In this document: piece after piece, positions 1 to 8,460 of the stretch
How positions within the stretch are numbered: the first letter of the stretch is position 1
How the letters are laid out: every line of letters begins with the position of its first letter
NCBI GenBank assembly: GCA_902464295.1
Contig: CABQIW010000005.1
Location: forward strand, 1-62,119
From: an uncultured Eggerthella sp.
GTDB taxonomy: Bacteria > Actinomycetota > Coriobacteriia > Coriobacteriales > Eggerthellaceae
DNA: 62,119 nt
Reading direction: 5' to 3'
The notes under the pieces: generated by a model
What the model saw: the letters and a program-made list of their open reading frames with translations, nothing else
Told to the model about the DNA's origin: nothing
The model's database searches: none
Made by a program: the position numbers and the translations under genes

Positions 1-83
1 CTTCCTCCCGGACCTGACCAGGTTCGGAACTTGGCGCCGCCCAAGCCCATTCGAGATATTCATCACGTGCACGACGTGCAACG
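1..83 (-). ncRNA. ffs: Signal recognition particle RNA (4.5S/SRP RNA), 5' part; runs off the window start
   Basis: Read on the minus strand, the first ~45 bases carry the SRP domain IV signature: CCTGGTCAGGTCCGGGAGG, with the GGTCAGGTCCGG core, a GGGA (GNRA) tetraloop and the start of the GGAAG side of the asymmetric loop. The 3' half lies outside the window. SRP RNA binds Ffh and targets nascent membrane proteins to the translocon. The 5' end is inferred to be near 83 from the promoter just upstream. The gene follows directly on folC in the same orientation. Confidence 0.75.
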
Positions 84-89
84 GTTGAA

Positions 90-118
90 AGTATACCTGA
101 ATTACCAGTGCGCTACAA
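90..118 (-). promoter_or_regulatory. Promoter for SRP RNA, overlapping the folC stop
   Basis: On the minus strand a TTGTAG -35 box (113-118) and a TATACT -10 box (90-95) are separated by exactly 17 bp. The -35 box contains the last codons of folC, so the two genes have essentially no spacer. Predicted by eye only. Confidence 0.5.
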
Positions 119-1423
119 AACCACACCATCCTGCCGCAAAACTTCCATAACACTCCCGAGAAGATAGAGACTTCCACACACGCAGATGAGCGGCGCTACG
201 TGCGTGCGGCGAGCTCCTTCATAACGTTTGAGCGCCTCTGCCACGCCCGCTGAGGTACTCGGCGCCTCCACCATGATGTGCGCACGCCTGGGCTCATGCG
301 TGTGGCGCAAGGCTTCGACATAGTCCTTCGCAGCAAGCGCTCGTGCATTATCTGGGGTGAGCGCGATGATCTCATCAGCCATATCGACCAGCACTTCTGC
401 CATATCTCGGTAATCCTTATCGGCGAGCACACCAGAGATGATGATGCGATAGTACTGCGGATAGGCGCGTTCGAGCGATGCAGAAAGCGCGCTGATGCCA
501 GAAAGATTATGCCCTCCATCAAAGATGATGAGCGGCTCTGCACTTACCGCCTCGAAGCGCCCTGGCCAATTCGCTAGGCGTAAACCTTTGCGAATCGCCT
601 CTTCGGGAATCGTCCACCCGCGCTGCTTAAGTACATCGAGCGCGTCAAGGGCAGTTGCGGCGTTTTCCAGCTGAAACACACCGCGCATTCCAAGCGCAAG
701 ATCGCGCCGCTCCCGATAAGAGAAACACTCCTCGCTTCCCTGCTCCTGAGAAAGATCGACCTGCACGAACGGACAAGCGTGCCCGTGTGCGATCTGGCGA
801 ATGACCACCTCAGCTTCAGGAACTTGCGGCGCGCAAACAACAGGTACGCCTGACTTGATGATGCCTGCTTTTTCGCCCGCTATCTTTGCAAGCGTGTCTC
901 CCAAGAATGTGCAATGGTCGAACGAGATGGGCGTGATGACCGTTACTTCGGGAGCCTCGATAACGTTCGTTGAATCAAGGCGGCCGCCCATACCAACCTC
1001 CACGACTACCACATCGCAGTGCGAACGTACGAAATGCGCGAACGCAACACCCGTTAAAAGCTCGAATTCAGTAGGGTGCTCTTCGAGCGTTTCGGCAACC
1101 TGCTTCACCACTTCGGTCACGCTCGCAAGTTCGTCATAGGCGATAGGTTGCCCATTCACCCGAATGCGCTCTTCGAACGAATAGACCGCTGGGCTCGTGA
1201 AGAGCCCGACCCGATAACCTGCTTGCTCAAGCGCCGAAGCGAGAAACACACACGTCGATCCTTTGCCATTCGTTCCCGCTACATGGACGAAACGAAGCTG
1301 TTTCTGCGGATCGCCGAGCCCAGATAGAAGCGCGTGCGTACGCTCGAGTCCCAGGCTCATAGTTTGCCAGCGCGGCGAAGTGAGGTATTCGATCGGATCG
1401 AACACTATCTGACCGGCTTCCAA
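113..1423 (-). CDS. folC: Bifunctional folylpolyglutamate synthase / dihydrofolate synthase
   Basis: FolC adds glutamate to dihydropteroate and to folates in an ATP-dependent reaction, keeping the cofactors in the cytoplasm. The 436-residue product has the normal family length. The ATP-binding loop AGTNGKGS lies near residues 49-56, followed by the FTSPAV and EVGMGGRLDSTN motifs and the FDHC segment typical of Mur ligase-type enzymes, then a C-terminal ligase domain with GGHN. Its start lies inside the end of the LCP gene (19-bp overlap), so the pair is probably co-transcribed and translationally coupled. Identity is secure from the motifs; whether it performs both activities cannot be seen. 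Confidence 0.93.
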   Translation of the reverse strand: MEAGQIVFDPIEYLTSPRWQTMSLGLERTHALLSGLGDPQKQLRFVHVAGTNGKGSTCVFLASALEQAGYRVGLFTSPAVYSFEERIRVNGQPIAYDELASVTEVVKQVAETLEEHPTEFELLTGVAFAHFVRSHCDVVVVEVGMGGRLDSTNVIEAPEVTVITPISFDHCTFLGDTLAKIAGEKAGIIKSGVPVVCAPQVPEAEVVIRQIAHGHACPFVQVDLSQEQGSEECFSYRERRDLALGMRGVFQLENAATALDALDVLKQRGWTIPEEAIRKGLRLANWPGRFEAVSAEPLIIFDGGHNLSGISALSASLERAYPQYYRIIISGVLADKDYRDMAEVLVDMADEIIALTPDNARALAAKDYVEALRHTHEPRRAHIMVEAPSTSAGVAEALKRYEGARRTHVAPLICVCGSLYLLGSVMEVLRQDGVVL

Positions 1424-2922
1424 TCGCTTCCCACCACGACCTGGATATCGGTCTTCAAATTGTAGTAGACGCTCGCATACACCGCACGACCAACTCCAAG
1501 ATCAGCAACGATTGCCTCAGCAGCTGCTTCGTCTTCTTTGTCCTTATAGATCACGAGCGTTTCAGTGTAGACCGCAGAATCTGCATTGCCCGTCTCCTGA
1601 ACGGTATAGCCCTTCGATTGAAGAATCTGCGCTGCTTGCGCCGCGAAACCATCGCTGCCCGTGCCGTTGTACACCACGATCGAAAGCTTGCTCTTATCGA
1701 TGCCTGACGTGTCGATGCTCGTATTGACATCTTCGCCATTCATGAAACGCCCGCGCATCTGCTCCCACGCTTTGCTGTTAGGGCTGAAGCAGGCCACATT
1801 GTTCACCGTGTATTGAGAACCTGGCATCAGTGCAGTATAGAACGAAACCCCTTGCCCATACATAGCTGCAAGCGCAGAAAGCGTGTCATAGGACAGATCG
1901 GTCTTGATCGCCTTGGAGATCACGTCTGAATCACTGATCCAACCAATGCCTTCTGATGAGGTCATCTTATTGATAAGGCCGAAGAAAAACTCCATCTGGT
2001 TGGTAGTTCGCTGCGTACGACCACCTTGATAGTTGGTTGCGCTCACGAACGCCACCGCCTGCTCCCCGTTAAGGTTCTGCTCCCCTGGCGGAATGACCAC
2101 ATGACCCACCCGCGGATCGTCAAGACGGTACTCAACATTCACTTGAACGCCTCCGATATCATCGACGAGCGTTTTGAGTCCCTCTTCGGTAATGCGCAGG
2201 TAGTGCGCGAAATCGATGCCGGTTTGTTCCTTTGCATTGCGCACCAATTCAGCCTCTCCACCATAGCGCAGAGCGTTGCGCAAAAGATCTTGGGTGCCTT
2301 GATCATACGTGCACATGATGTTATTCGGAATGTTCATGAGCGAGAAACTCTTATTCTGCTCATCGATGCGCAACACCGCAAGATAACTTGCTGCCTCACT
2401 TGATTGGCCATAGTTAGAAAGCCCTGCGAGCAAAATATAGTAGGGCTCGTTCTCCTTAGCGGCGACGAGCTCTTTCTTCACATCTTCATCGTTGAGCGCC
2501 ATGGTGGCAGAAGCGAACGACTTGAAAGCACAGGAAGCGATGTTGAAGATAAGGAATGCAACCACACAAACAGCTACGAGCGCAATGATGATGTTGTTGC
2601 GACGGCGGCGCTTCATGAATTCTTCCGCACGTGATTTGCTCGCCCTATGCTGCGTAGTACGCTGATCGACCGAGCGCGTTTCAACCTGCATCTGATTGAT
2701 CTCGGCAGTCTGTTTGGAAAACGATGCATTACGTCGTCTTGTTGAAGAAGCCGAACTGCGTGCCTGGCGGCGTGTTACCGAACCCGTAGCCTTATTGCGC
2801 AAACGAGGCTTGTGCGATGAATGCTGAGGAGCAGCATGATTTCCGATCACCGAAGAAGACCAGTGCTTTCCAGCCTTTCTTGCTGACCGCGAAGATCGTG
2901 ATGAACTGCGTTTGGTTGGCAT
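1405..2922 (-). CDS. LCP (LytR-CpsA-Psr) family cell-wall polymer ligase with LytR_C domain
   Basis: LCP proteins attach glycopolymers such as teichoic acid or capsule to peptidoglycan outside the membrane. The ~505-residue protein starts with ~110 very basic, Ser/Arg-rich cytoplasmic residues and has one membrane helix (IIIALVAVCVVAFLIF). The LCP domain follows, with ITEEGLKTLVDDIGGV, LDDPRVGHVVIPPGEQNLNG and Arg-rich NYQGGRTQR, and a C-terminal LytR_C domain starts around KLSIVVYNGTG. A GTG 7 codons upstream is possible, but the ATG at 2922 has AGGAG just ahead of it. The start of folC overlaps its end. The long basic N-terminus is unusual for the family and may contact nucleic acid or lipid head groups (inference). 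Confidence 0.88.
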   Translation of the reverse strand: MPTKRSSSRSSRSARKAGKHWSSSVIGNHAAPQHSSHKPRLRNKATGSVTRRQARSSASSTRRRNASFSKQTAEINQMQVETRSVDQRTTQHRASKSRAEEFMKRRRRNNIIIALVAVCVVAFLIFNIASCAFKSFASATMALNDEDVKKELVAAKENEPYYILLAGLSNYGQSSEAASYLAVLRIDEQNKSFSLMNIPNNIMCTYDQGTQDLLRNALRYGGEAELVRNAKEQTGIDFAHYLRITEEGLKTLVDDIGGVQVNVEYRLDDPRVGHVVIPPGEQNLNGEQAVAFVSATNYQGGRTQRTTNQMEFFFGLINKMTSSEGIGWISDSDVISKAIKTDLSYDTLSALAAMYGQGVSFYTALMPGSQYTVNNVACFSPNSKAWEQMRGRFMNGEDVNTSIDTSGIDKSKLSIVVYNGTGSDGFAAQAAQILQSKGYTVQETGNADSAVYTETLVIYKDKEDEAAAEAIVADLGVGRAVYASVYYNLKTDIQVVVGSDWKPVR

Positions 2923-3017
2923 AGACTCCTCATCATGCGCCACACGATGGTATCACTTGCGACGCCTCTTCGATTTGCTCTTTTGGTGCGCCCATGCGCG
3001 GTTTCATTATAGCTCCG

Positions 3018-4286
3018 CTACACGACGATGCGCTCGATATGAGCGCCCAGTGAGCGTAATTTACCCACGTAGTCTTCATATCCGCGATCGATGTGATGAA
3101 TATCGTGGACGCGCGTCTCGCCTTCTGCTGCAAGACCGGCGATCACAAGCGCTGCACCACCACGCAAATCAGGGGAAGAAACGGGTGCGCCTTGCAAACC
3201 CGAAACGCCATGGATAAGCGCATGGTGGCCATCGAGACGAATATCGGAACCCATGCGGTTCAGTTCGGCGGCGAACATAAAACGGTTCTCGAAGATGTTC
3301 TCCGAAACCACCGAACAACCATCGGCGAAGGCAGCTAGCACCGAGAATTGCGCCTGCATGTCGGTAGGGAACCCAGGATGAGGCAATGTTTGGATATCGG
3401 TCGGACGGAGCGGCTCTGTGCGCGAGACCGTGATCGAATCTTCGGTGGTTGAAACGTTTGCGCCCATCTCTTCGAACTTCATAAGGACCGTGCGCAGGAA
3501 TTCTGGATCGATGCCTTCGACCGTAATCGGACCACCTAAAAGAGCACCTGCAGTAAGATAGGTGCCCGCTTCGATGCGATCGCCCACGACCCAGTGCTCG
3601 CAGGGATGCATATCGCTGAGCGCGACCCCATGCACGACGATCGTGGAAGTACCTGCTCCCTGTACGCATGCGCCCATCTCATTGAGCATGTTCGCAAGAT
3701 CGACTATCTCGGGTTCACGCGCAGCGTTATCGATAACGGTCGTACCTTCGGTAGTGACGGAAGCCATGAGCATGTTCTCGGTAGCGCCCACGCTGGGAAA
3801 ATCGAGAAACACCTTCGCTGCATGAAGCCCATCAGGGCTCGATGCGTAGAGATAGCCATGATCGTTCACGAAGCTCACGCCCAATGCTTCGAGCACGGAA
3901 AGATGCATGTCGATCTTGCGCGCACCGATCTTGCAGCCGCCGGGCATCGCGACGCGCGCCTTGCCGAAACGCCCGATGAGCGGGCCTAAGATAGAGATGC
4001 TCGCACGCATTTTCGAGACCAGTTCATAGGGAGTCTCGAAGCCCGTTGCGTTTGCAGTATCGATCGCAATCGTATGGCCAGTACGCTCAACGCTAGCGCC
4101 AAGGCTCTTGAGCACCTCGATCATGATGTCGATATCGGAGATATTGGGAACGTTATGCAGGACAGATTTCCCCTGCCCTAAAAGCGCTGCCGCAATGAGC
4201 TTCAAAGCAGAGTTCTTCGCACCGCTCACGCGAACAGTGCCGGAAAGATGAGTGCAACCGTGAGTGACGATTATTTCTTCTGCCAT
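3018..4286 (-). CDS. murA: UDP-N-acetylglucosamine 1-carboxyvinyltransferase
   Basis: MurA transfers enolpyruvate from PEP to UDP-GlcNAc, the first committed step of peptidoglycan synthesis in the cytoplasm. The 422-residue product has the family length and carries SGAKNSALKL (catalytic Lys) near residue 24. The active-site loop MPGGCKIG has its cysteine near residue 118, so this is the fosfomycin-sensitive type as far as that residue tells. The start was set at the internal ATG preceded by GGAAAG rather than at the longer frame, which would add 22 unconserved residues. It lies between the LCP gene and tsf, all on one strand, with a terminator-like hairpin separating it from tsf. Confidence 0.95.
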   Translation of the reverse strand: MAEEIIVTHGCTHLSGTVRVSGAKNSALKLIAAALLGQGKSVLHNVPNISDIDIMIEVLKSLGASVERTGHTIAIDTANATGFETPYELVSKMRASISILGPLIGRFGKARVAMPGGCKIGARKIDMHLSVLEALGVSFVNDHGYLYASSPDGLHAAKVFLDFPSVGATENMLMASVTTEGTTVIDNAAREPEIVDLANMLNEMGACVQGAGTSTIVVHGVALSDMHPCEHWVVGDRIEAGTYLTAGALLGGPITVEGIDPEFLRTVLMKFEEMGANVSTTEDSITVSRTEPLRPTDIQTLPHPGFPTDMQAQFSVLAAFADGCSVVSENIFENRFMFAAELNRMGSDIRLDGHHALIHGVSGLQGAPVSSPDLRGGAALVIAGLAAEGETRVHDIHHIDRGYEDYVGKLRSLGAHIERIVV

Positions 4287-4330
4287 CGTAGCTTTCCAAT
4301 CTTGATTGCGGACAGTCTTATTATGACAAA

Positions 4331-4374
4331 GAACCCTCCGCTCGCCCAGCATTGCGGGTGCGAACGAAGGGTTC
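4331..4374 (-). terminator. Probable terminator after tsf
   Basis: Minus-strand hairpin with GAACCCT/AGGGTTC arms (4368-4374 and 4331-4337), extended inward by CG and TCGC-type pairs, followed by TTTGTC. The U-run is short, so efficiency is uncertain. It sits between the tsf stop and the murA start. Confidence 0.55.
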
Positions 4375-4393
4375 GAATGAGTATGTGGCGCGA

Positions 4394-5263
4394 TTATTCG
4401 CCGAGAACGAAACGGGTGAAGTCCACGATCTCGATAGTGGTGCCGAGCTCCTTAGCCACTTCTGCGGTGTAGTCAGCAACGGACTTATCGGGATCCTTCA
4501 CGTAAGCCTGCTCGGTAAGAACGCTTTCCTTGTAGAACTTCTCAAGACGGCCGGTAGCGATCTTCTCCTGGATGTTCTCGGGCTTGCCAGACTCAGCAGC
4601 CTGCGCCTTATAGATCTCCATCTCGTGAGCAACGACGGCCGGATCGACCGCTTCGCGGGTTGCTGCGACCGGAGAAGCTGCTGCGACCTGCATCGCGATA
4701 TCGCGACCATAGGTCTTGAACGCATCGTTGGTTGCGAAGCTCGCATCACCGAGCTTGAAGTCAACAAGAACGCCGATCTTGCCTACGCCATGAACGTAGC
4801 TGGCAACAGCACCTTCAGGCTGAAGCGAATAGGCGAAACGTGCGAGCTGGATGTTCTCACCAAGCGTATGGATAGCATCGGTGACGACCGCCTCTACGGT
4901 CTCGCCCTCGATCTCACTTGCGCGAAGCGCATCAAGATCAGCTGGAGCGTTCTCGAGAACCGCCTTCGCGATCTTTTCCGCATATGCACGGAACTTCTCG
5001 TTCATGCCGACGAAGTCGGTCTCGCAGTTGAGTTCGACGAGCGCGCCTGCATGCATATCGTCGGAAACGAGCGCAACGACCGCGCCTTCGTTCGTAGCGC
5101 GGCCAGCCTTCTTAGCAACTGAAGCAAGACCTGCCGTACGCAGAACGTCAACAGCCTTATCCATGTCGCCATCAGCTTCGACGAGTGCCTTCTTGCATTC
5201 CATCATGCCTGCACCGGTCATTTCGCGGAGTTCTTTTACCATAGCGGCGCTAACTTGTGCCAT
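4394..5263 (-). CDS. tsf: Translation elongation factor Ts
   Basis: EF-Ts exchanges GDP for GTP on EF-Tu. The 289-residue protein opens with the conserved VKELREMTGAGMMECKKAL block and contains the FVGMNEKF core motif that contacts EF-Tu, plus the C-terminal coiled-coil part. It follows rpsB on the same strand, the usual bacterial order, but the 76-bp gap contains an intrinsic terminator, so tsf expression is probably reduced or tuned relative to rpsB. AAAGGAAA precedes the ATG. Confidence 0.97.
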   Translation of the reverse strand: MAQVSAAMVKELREMTGAGMMECKKALVEADGDMDKAVDVLRTAGLASVAKKAGRATNEGAVVALVSDDMHAGALVELNCETDFVGMNEKFRAYAEKIAKAVLENAPADLDALRASEIEGETVEAVVTDAIHTLGENIQLARFAYSLQPEGAVASYVHGVGKIGVLVDFKLGDASFATNDAFKTYGRDIAMQVAAASPVAATREAVDPAVVAHEMEIYKAQAAESGKPENIQEKIATGRLEKFYKESVLTEQAYVKDPDKSVADYTAEVAKELGTTIEIVDFTRFVLGE

Positions 5264-5281
5264 AGCTATTTCCTTTCTTTT

Positions 5282-5314
5282 AAAAAGGGCAGGCTAAGAA
5301 ACTTAAACCTGCCC
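5282..5314 (-). terminator. Intrinsic terminator/attenuator between rpsB and tsf
   Basis: On the minus strand GGGCAGG (5308-5314) pairs with CCTGCCC (5287-5293) across a 14-nt loop and is followed directly by TTTTT. It lies inside the rpsB-tsf unit, so partial read-through must supply tsf, or tsf has its own promoter. Confidence 0.75.
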
Positions 5315-5339
5315 CGGACAAACGTTGGATCGTAGATGA

Positions 5340-6131
5340 TTAGCGAGGCATTTCCTCTGCGTTTTCGTGAAGTTCCTCGTTAGGAGCGATCGGCTCTTCT
5401 GCAACAGCTGCAGCCTCGGAAGGCGCTGCCATTTCCTCGACCGTGACCTCTGCGCCCGTACCAGCGATGACCGCATCAGCGATGAAATCGCACAGCAGAC
5501 GAACAGAACGGATCGCGTCGTCGTTAGCGGGAATGCCGAAGTCCACGTCATCCGGATCGCAGTTGGTATCGAGCGTGCCGATGATGGGAATGCTCAGACG
5601 ACGAGCCTCGTGGATAGCGATCTGCTCACGGTTGGTATCGACCACGAAGATCGCATCGGGGATGCGCTTCATGTTGCGAATGCCATTGAGGTTGGTCTGG
5701 AGCTTAGCGAGCTCCTTCTTCAGCAGGATCTGCTCCTTCTTGGGGAGCTGCTCCATGCGACCATCGGCCTCCATAGCTTCGAGCTCTTCCATGCGCTGAA
5801 CACGTGAGCGGATGGTGACGAAGTTGGTGAGCATACCACCGAGCCAACGGGAGTTGACATACGGCATACCGCAACGATTTGCCGCTTCAGCGATGGATTC
5901 CTGAGCCTGCTTCTTCGTGCCGACGAAGAGGATGGTGCCGCCCTTCTCAGCGATGCGCTTGACTTCGCTATATGCAGCATCCAGACCGTAGAGGGATTGC
6001 TTGAGATCGATGATGTAGATGTCGCCACGGCTGCCGAAGATGTAGGGTTTCATCTTGGGGTTCCAGCGACGGGTCTGATGACCGAAGTGCATGCCTGCAT
6101 CGAGCAGGGCTTTAAGATTGATCTTTGCCAT
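5340..6131 (-). CDS. rpsB: 30S ribosomal protein S2
   Basis: S2 binds the 30S subunit near the 16S rRNA 3' domain. The 263-residue product begins KINLKALLDAGMHFGHQ and carries the family blocks RRWNPKMKPYIFG, LFVGTKKQAQ and NSRWLGGMLTN, then DTNCDPDDVDFGIPANDDAIR. The last ~35 residues are an acidic Ala/Glu tail, longer than in E. coli S2 but common in actinobacteria. The start was chosen at the ATG with GGAGAA ahead; a longer frame adds 55 unrelated residues. It heads a probable unit with tsf. Confidence 0.97.
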   Translation of the reverse strand: MAKINLKALLDAGMHFGHQTRRWNPKMKPYIFGSRGDIYIIDLKQSLYGLDAAYSEVKRIAEKGGTILFVGTKKQAQESIAEAANRCGMPYVNSRWLGGMLTNFVTIRSRVQRMEELEAMEADGRMEQLPKKEQILLKKELAKLQTNLNGIRNMKRIPDAIFVVDTNREQIAIHEARRLSIPIIGTLDTNCDPDDVDFGIPANDDAIRSVRLLCDFIADAVIAGTGAEVTVEEMAAPSEAAAVAEEPIAPNEELHENAEEMPR

Positions 6132-6453
6132 GTTTCTCCATTCGTTGATCCTCTGCCTGGCTTCTTCCCTGCCCTCGCAACCTATTGGGCCACTAGCAAG
6201 CGCAAGTCCACCACGCATGTGTAATAAAAACAGCCTTTGTATTGTAGGAGAAGAACGCACGCTTGTATAGCGGCAATTCGTGAGCGGACACAGCAAGCCT
6301 CCTCTGAAGCAAAGTCGCTTGCACGCCCTTCAGAATGTTTCGTAAACAAGGTGTAATCCCGGCATACATACAAGGTGGCTATACTAGAAAGAAAGACATT
6401 CTTAGGTGCTCAGCGCGATGGGGGTCGCGATCTGAGGGCAAAGGGGGATTACG
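6132..6453. other. Intergenic region between rpsB (-) and a CoA-transferase gene (+)
   Basis: A 322-bp divergent spacer with no credible gene. It must hold the promoter and untranslated leader of rpsB on the minus strand. For the plus-strand gene a TATACT hexamer is visible at 6380-6385, without a convincing -35 box. I found no known S2 autoregulatory fold by eye. Confidence 0.5.
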
Positions 6454-7689
6454 ATGAACCCACTCGAGGGAATCAAGGTTGTCGACCTGACAACCTATAT
6501 GGCCACACCTGCGACCGGACGCATCCTGGGCGAATGGGGCGCCGATGTGATCAAGGTCGAAGCAGCAAAAGGCGATCCATGCCGCGTGACGCAAGCCGCG
6601 GTGTTCAATATGCCCATGTCAGATGAAGAGAATCTTGCGTTCGATATGGTCAATCTGAACAAGCGGTTCATCTCGCTCAATCTGAAGAGCGAGACAGGTG
6701 CTGAAGTGATGGACAAGCTCTTGGCAAAGGCCGATGTCTTCATCACCAATACGCGCACCAAATCCTTGAAGAAGCTCGGTCTTGATTGGGAGACGCTGCA
6801 CGCGAAATATCCACGGCTGATCATGGGCCATGGGCTCGGGTATGGCAAACGTGGTGCCGAAAAGGACGATCCTGGCTTTGACGTGACCTGCTATATGGCG
6901 CGTGGTGGCGTGTTCGGCACTACGGTCAACAGGGGCGATTCCCCTATGATCCCCACCAACGGCTATGGTGATCTGCAGGCTTCTATGTTCTTGGCTGCGG
7001 GCATCTGCGCTGCCATCGTAGGACGCGCAACAACCGGTGAAGGCGATTACGTTACGTGTGCGCTCCAGCATGCAGGCGTTTTCACGCTCATGACGGGCAT
7101 GATCTCAGCACAGTATGGCAATCCTTATCCGAAGAGCCGTCTTGAGGTCATCTGCCCCTTCAACAATGTGTATATGACCGGTGATGGCAAGTACGTTGCC
7201 ATGTGCGATCCTGAGTATGACCGCGATTACAACAAGATCATGAAGCTGATCGGGCGCGATGATCTAGTCGATGATCCAAAATATATCAACTGCGTGAAGA
7301 TGAACGAGGCGGGATTGAACGCCGAAGTGGTGGGCGTGATGGATGATGCGCTCGCTAAGATGACCTGCACCGAAGCGCTCGCGCTCTTCAAGGATGCGGG
7401 CATTCCTATCGAGCTTTGCCAGACGCCGCTCGATGTCTACGAAGACCAGAACGTTTGGGATAACGATTACCTGGTGAAGATCAAGTACCCCGACTCTGAA
7501 CGCAATATCCCTACGGTTCCGATCCAGTTCGAATCGCAACCCGTACCCGATTACACGCCAACGGGCATGCTCGGCAGCGCAACGGTCGAGGTCATGAAGG
7601 ATCTTGGGTATACCGATGAGCAGATCGAAGCTGCTATTGCCGATGGATCGGTGTGTGGCGCGACCTCGCTTGACGTGCTTGCGGGATAG
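6454..7689 (+). CDS. Class III (CaiB/BaiF family) CoA-transferase
   Basis: Family III enzymes move CoA between organic acids through an aspartyl-CoA intermediate. The 411-residue product has the N-terminal block GIKVVDLTTY, GEWGADVIKVE and the NLNKRFISLNLK segment. The probable catalytic Asp is in NGYGDLQAS, near residue 173. GGGG lies 7 bases before the ATG. The substrate cannot be read from sequence: bile-acid (BaiF), hydroxy-acid (HadA/FldA) and carnitine-type enzymes share these motifs, and no dehydratase or acyl-CoA dehydrogenase gene is adjacent to decide it. It is a single-gene unit ending in a strong terminator. Confidence 0.88.
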   Translation: MNPLEGIKVVDLTTYMATPATGRILGEWGADVIKVEAAKGDPCRVTQAAVFNMPMSDEENLAFDMVNLNKRFISLNLKSETGAEVMDKLLAKADVFITNTRTKSLKKLGLDWETLHAKYPRLIMGHGLGYGKRGAEKDDPGFDVTCYMARGGVFGTTVNRGDSPMIPTNGYGDLQASMFLAAGICAAIVGRATTGEGDYVTCALQHAGVFTLMTGMISAQYGNPYPKSRLEVICPFNNVYMTGDGKYVAMCDPEYDRDYNKIMKLIGRDDLVDDPKYINCVKMNEAGLNAEVVGVMDDALAKMTCTEALALFKDAGIPIELCQTPLDVYEDQNVWDNDYLVKIKYPDSERNIPTVPIQFESQPVPDYTPTGMLGSATVEVMKDLGYTDEQIEAAIADGSVCGATSLDVLAG

Positions 7690-7714
7690 GACCGCTCAAC
7701 ATACGTGATCTGCT

Positions 7715-7748
7715 GCAGAGGGAGTCTCTCGACTCCCTCTGCTTTTTT
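7715..7748 (+). terminator. Strong intrinsic terminator
   Basis: A perfect 12-bp stem (GCAGAGGGAGTC / GACTCCCTCTGC) with a TCTC loop is followed by TTTTTTG. It lies 25 bp after the CoA-transferase stop. Confidence 0.93.
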
Positions 7749-7878
7749 GCTTCTATAGAGCGCAAGAACGAGCGCACGAGAAAAGCCGTCTGTTCGAGCG
7801 GCCGAGCGAGATGGTCGAAGTCCCTTCGCGGTGTCGCGGTGTGTCGCCTAACGCGGCAGATCGCTCATAGGTGGTTGC

Positions 7879-8421
7879 CTAGAGCCGATCGCGCATCTCT
7901 TCGAGCTTTTCCAGGACCGAACGATCAAGGCGGTCCGCCACGGTCGCTTTGCGCTTCGTACGCGCTTGACCCTCGGTCTTGGCTTCGTCGTGCAAGTCAT
8001 CGATCTCGTTGCTGAATCCGTTAGCGCTCATGCGCGTGACCATACCGCCGAATACGGTGTCTTGGATCGTCGCATCGCTCGTGACCACGAGCACCTCGAA
8101 GTTCTTCTCTCGCGCATCATGGGCGAGCTTCTCGATCACCTTGTCCGCGCTCGACCCATAGGGTGAGAAGACCACCTTCACCACGCCGATCCGCTGCGTC
8201 TTCCCCGCCGATTCGGGATTGTCGCCTCCATCGAACACCACCGTGACCGAGCGGTACTCGCTTCCCGCGAACGCTGCGACATCGCTGATCAGCGCTTCGC
8301 GCACTTGGTTGTATTTCTCGAACGTGTAGTCCGGCGCATGGCGCATCGAACGGTAGCGCGAACCACTGCGCAGCACGTTATAGCCATCGACGATAAGTAT
8401 TTTCGTTCGCTTATCAGGCAT
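7879..8421 (-). CDS. NYN-domain (YacP/Rae1-like) putative ribonuclease
   Basis: The 180-residue protein starts with KILIVDGYNVL, has SVTVVFDGG in the middle and VLVVTSDATIQDTV, the acidic positions expected of PIN/NYN nucleases. The B. subtilis member Rae1 (YacP) cuts mRNA on the ribosome; this gene's target is unknown. It follows rlmB with a 39-bp gap, matching the rlmB-yacP pairing common in Gram-positive genomes. The C-terminal ~35 residues are basic and charged. Confidence 0.85.
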   Translation of the reverse strand: MPDKRTKILIVDGYNVLRSGSRYRSMRHAPDYTFEKYNQVREALISDVAAFAGSEYRSVTVVFDGGDNPESAGKTQRIGVVKVVFSPYGSSADKVIEKLAHDAREKNFEVLVVTSDATIQDTVFGGMVTRMSANGFSNEIDDLHDEAKTEGQARTKRKATVADRLDRSVLEKLEEMRDRL

Positions 8422-8460
8422 CGAAGAGCGCCTTATTCTCCTAGAATTCCAAGGAACCGA

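Noticed and set aside
7749..7878. Possible relative of the 36.6-kb hairpin after the CoA-transferase terminator
   Set aside because: Only a short shared string (GCGGCCGAGCG) and a 6-bp stem; not enough to claim a repeat.
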